64,000 bases of DNA from positions 1 to 64,000 of the forward strand of contig JAFLRX010000012.1 of the NCBI GenBank assembly GCA_022511265.1, written 5' to 3'. The translations under genes and the position numbers were made by a program. Of the stretch, positions 61,382 to 64,000 are shown one piece after another. Origin of the DNA: Eubacterium sp. GTDB taxonomy: Bacteria; Bacillota; Clostridia; Oscillospirales; Ruminococcaceae. How positions within the stretch are numbered: position 1 is the first letter of the stretch; every line of letters starts with the position of its first letter. Under the pieces are notes generated by a model. It saw nothing but the letters and a program-made list of their open reading frames with translations, did no database searches and had not been told where the DNA came from.

Positions 61382-61943
61382 GAAGAACAAAAAAGAGCCC
61401 GAGCAGACCGAGGAGATAAAAGAGACCGAGGTAATCGACGAGGCAGAGGAGACCGCCGAGCCGCAGACGGAAGAAACGGTCGAGATCGACGAAGAGGATG
61501 ATACTTTGGTAGTTGATCCGAAGGACCTTGAGATAGCGGACCTGAAGGACAAATGGCTGCGCACCGCGGCAGAGTACGACAACTATCGCAAGCGCGCCGC
61601 GAAAGAACGGCTGGAGCTGACCCCCGAGATAACCGCCAAGACGCTGACCGAGTTTTTACCGGTCATGGACAGTCTTGAACACGCACTGGCGGCACCCTGC
61701 AGCGACCCCGGCTATAAGAAAGGCGTAGAGCTGATAAAGGAAAACTTTGTCACCGCGCTGCAAAACTTAGGGGTAGAGGAGATAAGCTCCGACGGCGAGC
61801 CGTTCGACCCCATGTACCATCAGGCGGTACAGCAGGTGGAAAAGGAAGACGCCGAATCCGGCACGGTAGCCGCTACATTCCAAAAGGGCTATAAGATAGG
61901 GGACAGAGTGCTGAGATTTGCGATGGTGTCCGTCGTAAAATAA
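61374..61943 (+). CDS. grpE: Nucleotide exchange factor GrpE
   Basis: The 189-residue cochaperone has a strongly acidic disordered N terminus (about 1-50) and a coiled-coil start (KDKWLRTAAEYDNYRKRAAKE). The C-terminal beta domain shows FDPMYHQAVQQVEKED and FQKGYKIGDRVLRFAMVSV. It releases ADP from DnaK. It overlaps hrcA by 8 bp. An AATTCCGAATT repeat fragment lies directly after it. Confidence 0.96.
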   Translation: MSKKNKKEPEQTEEIKETEVIDEAEETAEPQTEETVEIDEEDDTLVVDPKDLEIADLKDKWLRTAAEYDNYRKRAAKERLELTPEITAKTLTEFLPVMDSLEHALAAPCSDPGYKKGVELIKENFVTALQNLGVEEISSDGEPFDPMYHQAVQQVEKEDAESGTVAATFQKGYKIGDRVLRFAMVSVVK

Positions 61944-62040
61944 TTCATAATGCAGAATTCCGAATTTAGCCAAAGACCGCTTGCAGGCAAACAGCCGCAA
62001 GCGAAAAAATAAAACTTATATGTAAAGGAGACAAATTATC

Positions 62041-63873
62041 ATGGGAAAGATCATAGGAATTGACTTAGGTACAACAAACTCTTGCGTATCCGTTATAGAG
62101 GGCGGAGAGGCAACCGTAATCACTAACTCCGAGGGTTCGAGAACCACCCCCTCGGTAGTAGCGTTCACCAAGGACGGCGAGCGTCTGGTAGGTCAGCTGG
62201 CAAAGAACCAGGCTGTCACCAACCCCGACAAGACGGTTATTTCAATCAAGCGTCATATGGGTTCTGACTACAAGGTAGACATCGACGGCAAGAAGTACAC
62301 ACCGCAGGAGATATCCGCGATGATACTGCAAAAGCTGAAGGCAGACGCAGAGGGCTATATCGGCGAAAAGGTGACCGACGCGGTTATCACCGTGCCCGCG
62401 TACTTTACCGACTCTCAGCGTCAGGCGACCAAGGACGCGGGACAGATAGCGGGTCTTAACGTACAGCGTATCATTAACGAGCCTACCGCTGCTGCGCTGG
62501 CGTACGGCATTGACAAGGAAAAGGAACAGAAGATAGTAGTATACGACCTCGGCGGCGGTACGTTTGACGTATCGGTTATCGAGATAGGCGACGGCGTGCA
62601 GGAGGTGCTTGCCACCGCAGGTAACAACCGTCTGGGCGGCGACGACTTTGACCAGCGTATAATCGACTTCCTCGCTGCTGAATTTAAGAAGAGCGACGGA
62701 GTTGACCTCAACAATGATAAGTTCGCTATGCAGAGACTGAAGGACGAGGCTGAAAAGGCTAAGATAGCGCTTTCCAACGCGCCCTCCGTCAACGTGAATA
62801 TTCCGTATATCACCGCTGACGCGACGGGCCCGAAGCACCTCAACGTACAGCTCACCCGCGCGAAGTTCAACGAGCTGACCGCTGATCTGGTAGAGGCTAC
62901 CATGATACCGTTCAAGCAGGCTATCAGCGACTCCGGCCTTAACATGAGCGAGATAGACAAGGTGCTGCTGGTAGGCGGTTCTACAAGAATACCCGCCGTA
63001 CAGGAGGCAGTAAAGAAGTACACCGGCAAAGAGCCGTTCAAGGGCATCAACCCCGACGAGTGCGTTGCTATGGGTGCGGCTATTCAGGGCGGCGTGCTGA
63101 ATAAGGAAGTAACCGGACTGCTGCTGCTGGACGTTACTCCGCTGTCGCTCGGTATCGAGACCGCGGGCGGTATCTGCACCAGAATGATAGAGAGAAACAA
63201 GACCATACCCACCAAGCACAGTCAGATATTCTCGACATATTCCGACAATCAGCCGTCGGTTGACATCAATATCTTACAGGGCGAGCGCGAGTTCGCGAGA
63301 GACAACAAGTCCATCGGTATGTTCAGACTGGACGGCATTGCTCCCGCTCCGAGAGGAATCCCCCAGATAGAGGTAACCTTTGACATCGACGCAAACGGTA
63401 TCGTAAACGTATCCGCAAAGGATCTCGGCACCGGCAAGGAGCAGCATATCTCGATAACCGCCTCCACCAACATGAGCAAGGAAGATATCGACAAGGCTGT
63501 TAAAGAGGCTGAGGCTTACGCTGAGGAAGACAAAAAGCGTAAGGAAGAGGTAGAGATACGCAACAACGCAGACCAGATGGTATACCAGACCGAAAAGTCT
63601 ATGGGCGAGTTCGGCGATAAGGTCAGCGAGGACGACAAGGCAGCGGTCAATCCCAAGATAGAGGCGCTTAAAGAAGCGCTCAAGGGTACCGACATCGAGG
63701 CGATAAAGACCGCGCAGGACGAGCTGCAACAGGCATTCTACGCCGTAGCTGAGAGAATATACAAAGAGCAGGGCGCAGCCGCACAGCAGACCGACGTACA
63801 GGGCGAAGGCACCAGCGCGGCCGACAACGGCGGCGAGGATGTAGTTGACGCTGACTACACTGACGCAAATTAA
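62041..63873 (+). CDS. dnaK: Molecular chaperone DnaK
   Basis: The 610-residue Hsp70 begins [17 protein letters not shown] and has [38 protein letters not shown] and the linker [15 protein letters not shown]. The C-terminal lid runs to [17 protein letters not shown]. The N-terminal domain lacks the 24-residue insertion of Gram-negative DnaK, as usual in Firmicutes. Frequent GCT and GTT codons suggest high expression. AAAGGAG precedes the ATG. Confidence 0.98.
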   Translation: MGKIIGIDLGTTNSCVSVIEGGEATVITNSEGSRTTPSVVAFTKDGERLVGQLAKNQAVTNPDKTVISIKRHMGSDYKVDIDGKKYTPQEISAMILQKLKADAEGYIGEKVTDAVITVPAYFTDSQRQATKDAGQIAGLNVQRIINEPTAAALAYGIDKEKEQKIVVYDLGGGTFDVSVIEIGDGVQEVLATAGNNRLGGDDFDQRIIDFLAAEFKKSDGVDLNNDKFAMQRLKDEAEKAKIALSNAPSVNVNIPYITADATGPKHLNVQLTRAKFNELTADLVEATMIPFKQAISDSGLNMSEIDKVLLVGGSTRIPAVQEAVKKYTGKEPFKGINPDECVAMGAAIQGGVLNKEVTGLLLLDVTPLSLGIETAGGICTRMIERNKTIPTKHSQIFSTYSDNQPSVDINILQGEREFARDNKSIGMFRLDGIAPAPRGIPQIEVTFDIDANGIVNVSAKDLGTGKEQHISITASTNMSKEDIDKAVKEAEAYAEEDKKRKEEVEIRNNADQMVYQTEKSMGEFGDKVSEDDKAAVNPKIEALKEALKGTDIEAIKTAQDELQQAFYAVAERIYKEQGAAAQQTDVQGEGTSAADNGGEDVVDADYTDAN

Positions 63874-63888
63874 GATACAGATATGTTT

Positions 63889-63911
63889 GTCCCGCCCGTA
63901 TCGAGCGGGAC
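63889..63911 (+). other. Intercistronic hairpin between dnaK and dnaJ
   Basis: GTCCCGC pairs with GCGGGAC around a 9-base loop, without a T-run. It may tune the relative amounts of DnaK and DnaJ by stabilising the upstream message. Confidence 0.5.
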
Positions 63912-63941
63912 AGACGTGTCGTTTAACAACGGAGAAATCAT

Positions 63942-64000
63942 ATGGCGGAAAAACGTGATTATTATGAAGTCCTCGGTCTGCAAAAGGGCGCGAGCGAGGA
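63942..64000 (+). CDS. dnaJ: Chaperone DnaJ, N-terminal fragment
   Basis: The frame reads MAEKRDYYEVLGLQKGASE, the start of a J domain, and runs off the window end. GGAG lies 8 bases before the ATG. Its place after dnaK matches the hrcA-grpE-dnaK-dnaJ order. Confidence 0.93.
   Translation, partial: MAEKRDYYEVLGLQKGASE

Overview
The window looks like a chromosomal segment of a spore-forming, strictly anaerobic Gram-positive bacterium of the class Clostridia, most likely Oscillospiraceae/Ruminococcaceae-like. The pointers are the spoIIAA-spoIIAB-sigF operon, dipicolinate synthase dpaAB, a SleB-type cortex hydrolase, ferredoxin-dependent indolepyruvate oxidoreductase, and a CIRCE-controlled hrcA-grpE-dnaK-dnaJ operon. 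Most genes have a moderate-to-high G+C, with a strong preference for GC-rich third positions. Scattered AT-rich genes (about 16.4-17.1, 25.9-30.3, 41.2-42.1, 44.9-45.4 and 48.3-48.8 kb) stand out as likely accessory or transferred DNA. No tRNA, rRNA, CRISPR array, transposase or phage gene was seen. The family-level taxonomy is inference.

Layout. 0-0.9 kb: SleB-like hydrolase. 0.9-9.9 kb (minus): a seven-gene surface-glycan operon with one promoter and one terminator. It holds two GT2 glycosyltransferases, a TagGH/Wzm-Wzt-type ABC exporter, a GlfT2-like galactofuranosyltransferase, an iron-sulfur/FrhB-pyruvyltransferase fusion and UDP-galactopyranose mutase. Together these predict an exported polymer containing galactofuranose and perhaps pyruvate ketals. 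10-12.4 kb: a phosphoribosyltransferase and the spoIIA operon. 12.5-16.3 kb (minus): a short SecA followed by mnmE. 16.4-19.5 kb: DJ-1-like protein, ArsB/NhaD-type transporter, cytidylate-kinase-like protein. 19.6-24 kb: iorAB, agmatine deiminase and N-carbamoylputrescine amidase. 24.1-25.7 kb (minus): dpaAB with a sigma-K-like promoter.

25.7-30.3 kb is the most unusual part. A lipoprotein and a large exported DNRLRE/Ig-like/metzincin-type protein each sit behind a gapless copy of the same upstream region of about 170 bp, and a second lipoprotein follows. 30.4-41.2 kb carries central carbohydrate metabolism (glgP, a GH13 amylase, pgk-tpiA-gpmI), carboxynorspermidine synthase and a TtcA-like tRNA thiolase. 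41.2-42.1 kb: two tandem-duplicated XRE regulators divergent from a DUF6809 gene, with operator-like repeats between. 42.2-52.1 kb: glmU, alpha/beta hydrolase, GH36 alpha-galactosidase, isochorismatase-like hydrolase, WYL regulator, DUF3810 protein and an ADP-ribosylglycohydrolase homologue. 52.2-60 kb (minus): folA, a four-FN3 surface protein, a NatAB-type ABC exporter and a GntR-controlled ABC system with an elaborate palindromic operator. 60.2-64 kb: heat-shock operon, cut off inside dnaJ.

Intergenic stretches repeatedly carry a small element ending in AGTGAATAGTGAA / TTCACTATTCACT, usually just after a terminator. Two stretches above 300 bases lack genes. 25,672-25,990 holds the sigma-K-like dpaA promoter and the first duplicated upstream region. 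59,982-60,322 holds the GntR operator/promoter and the hrcA promoter with CIRCE.
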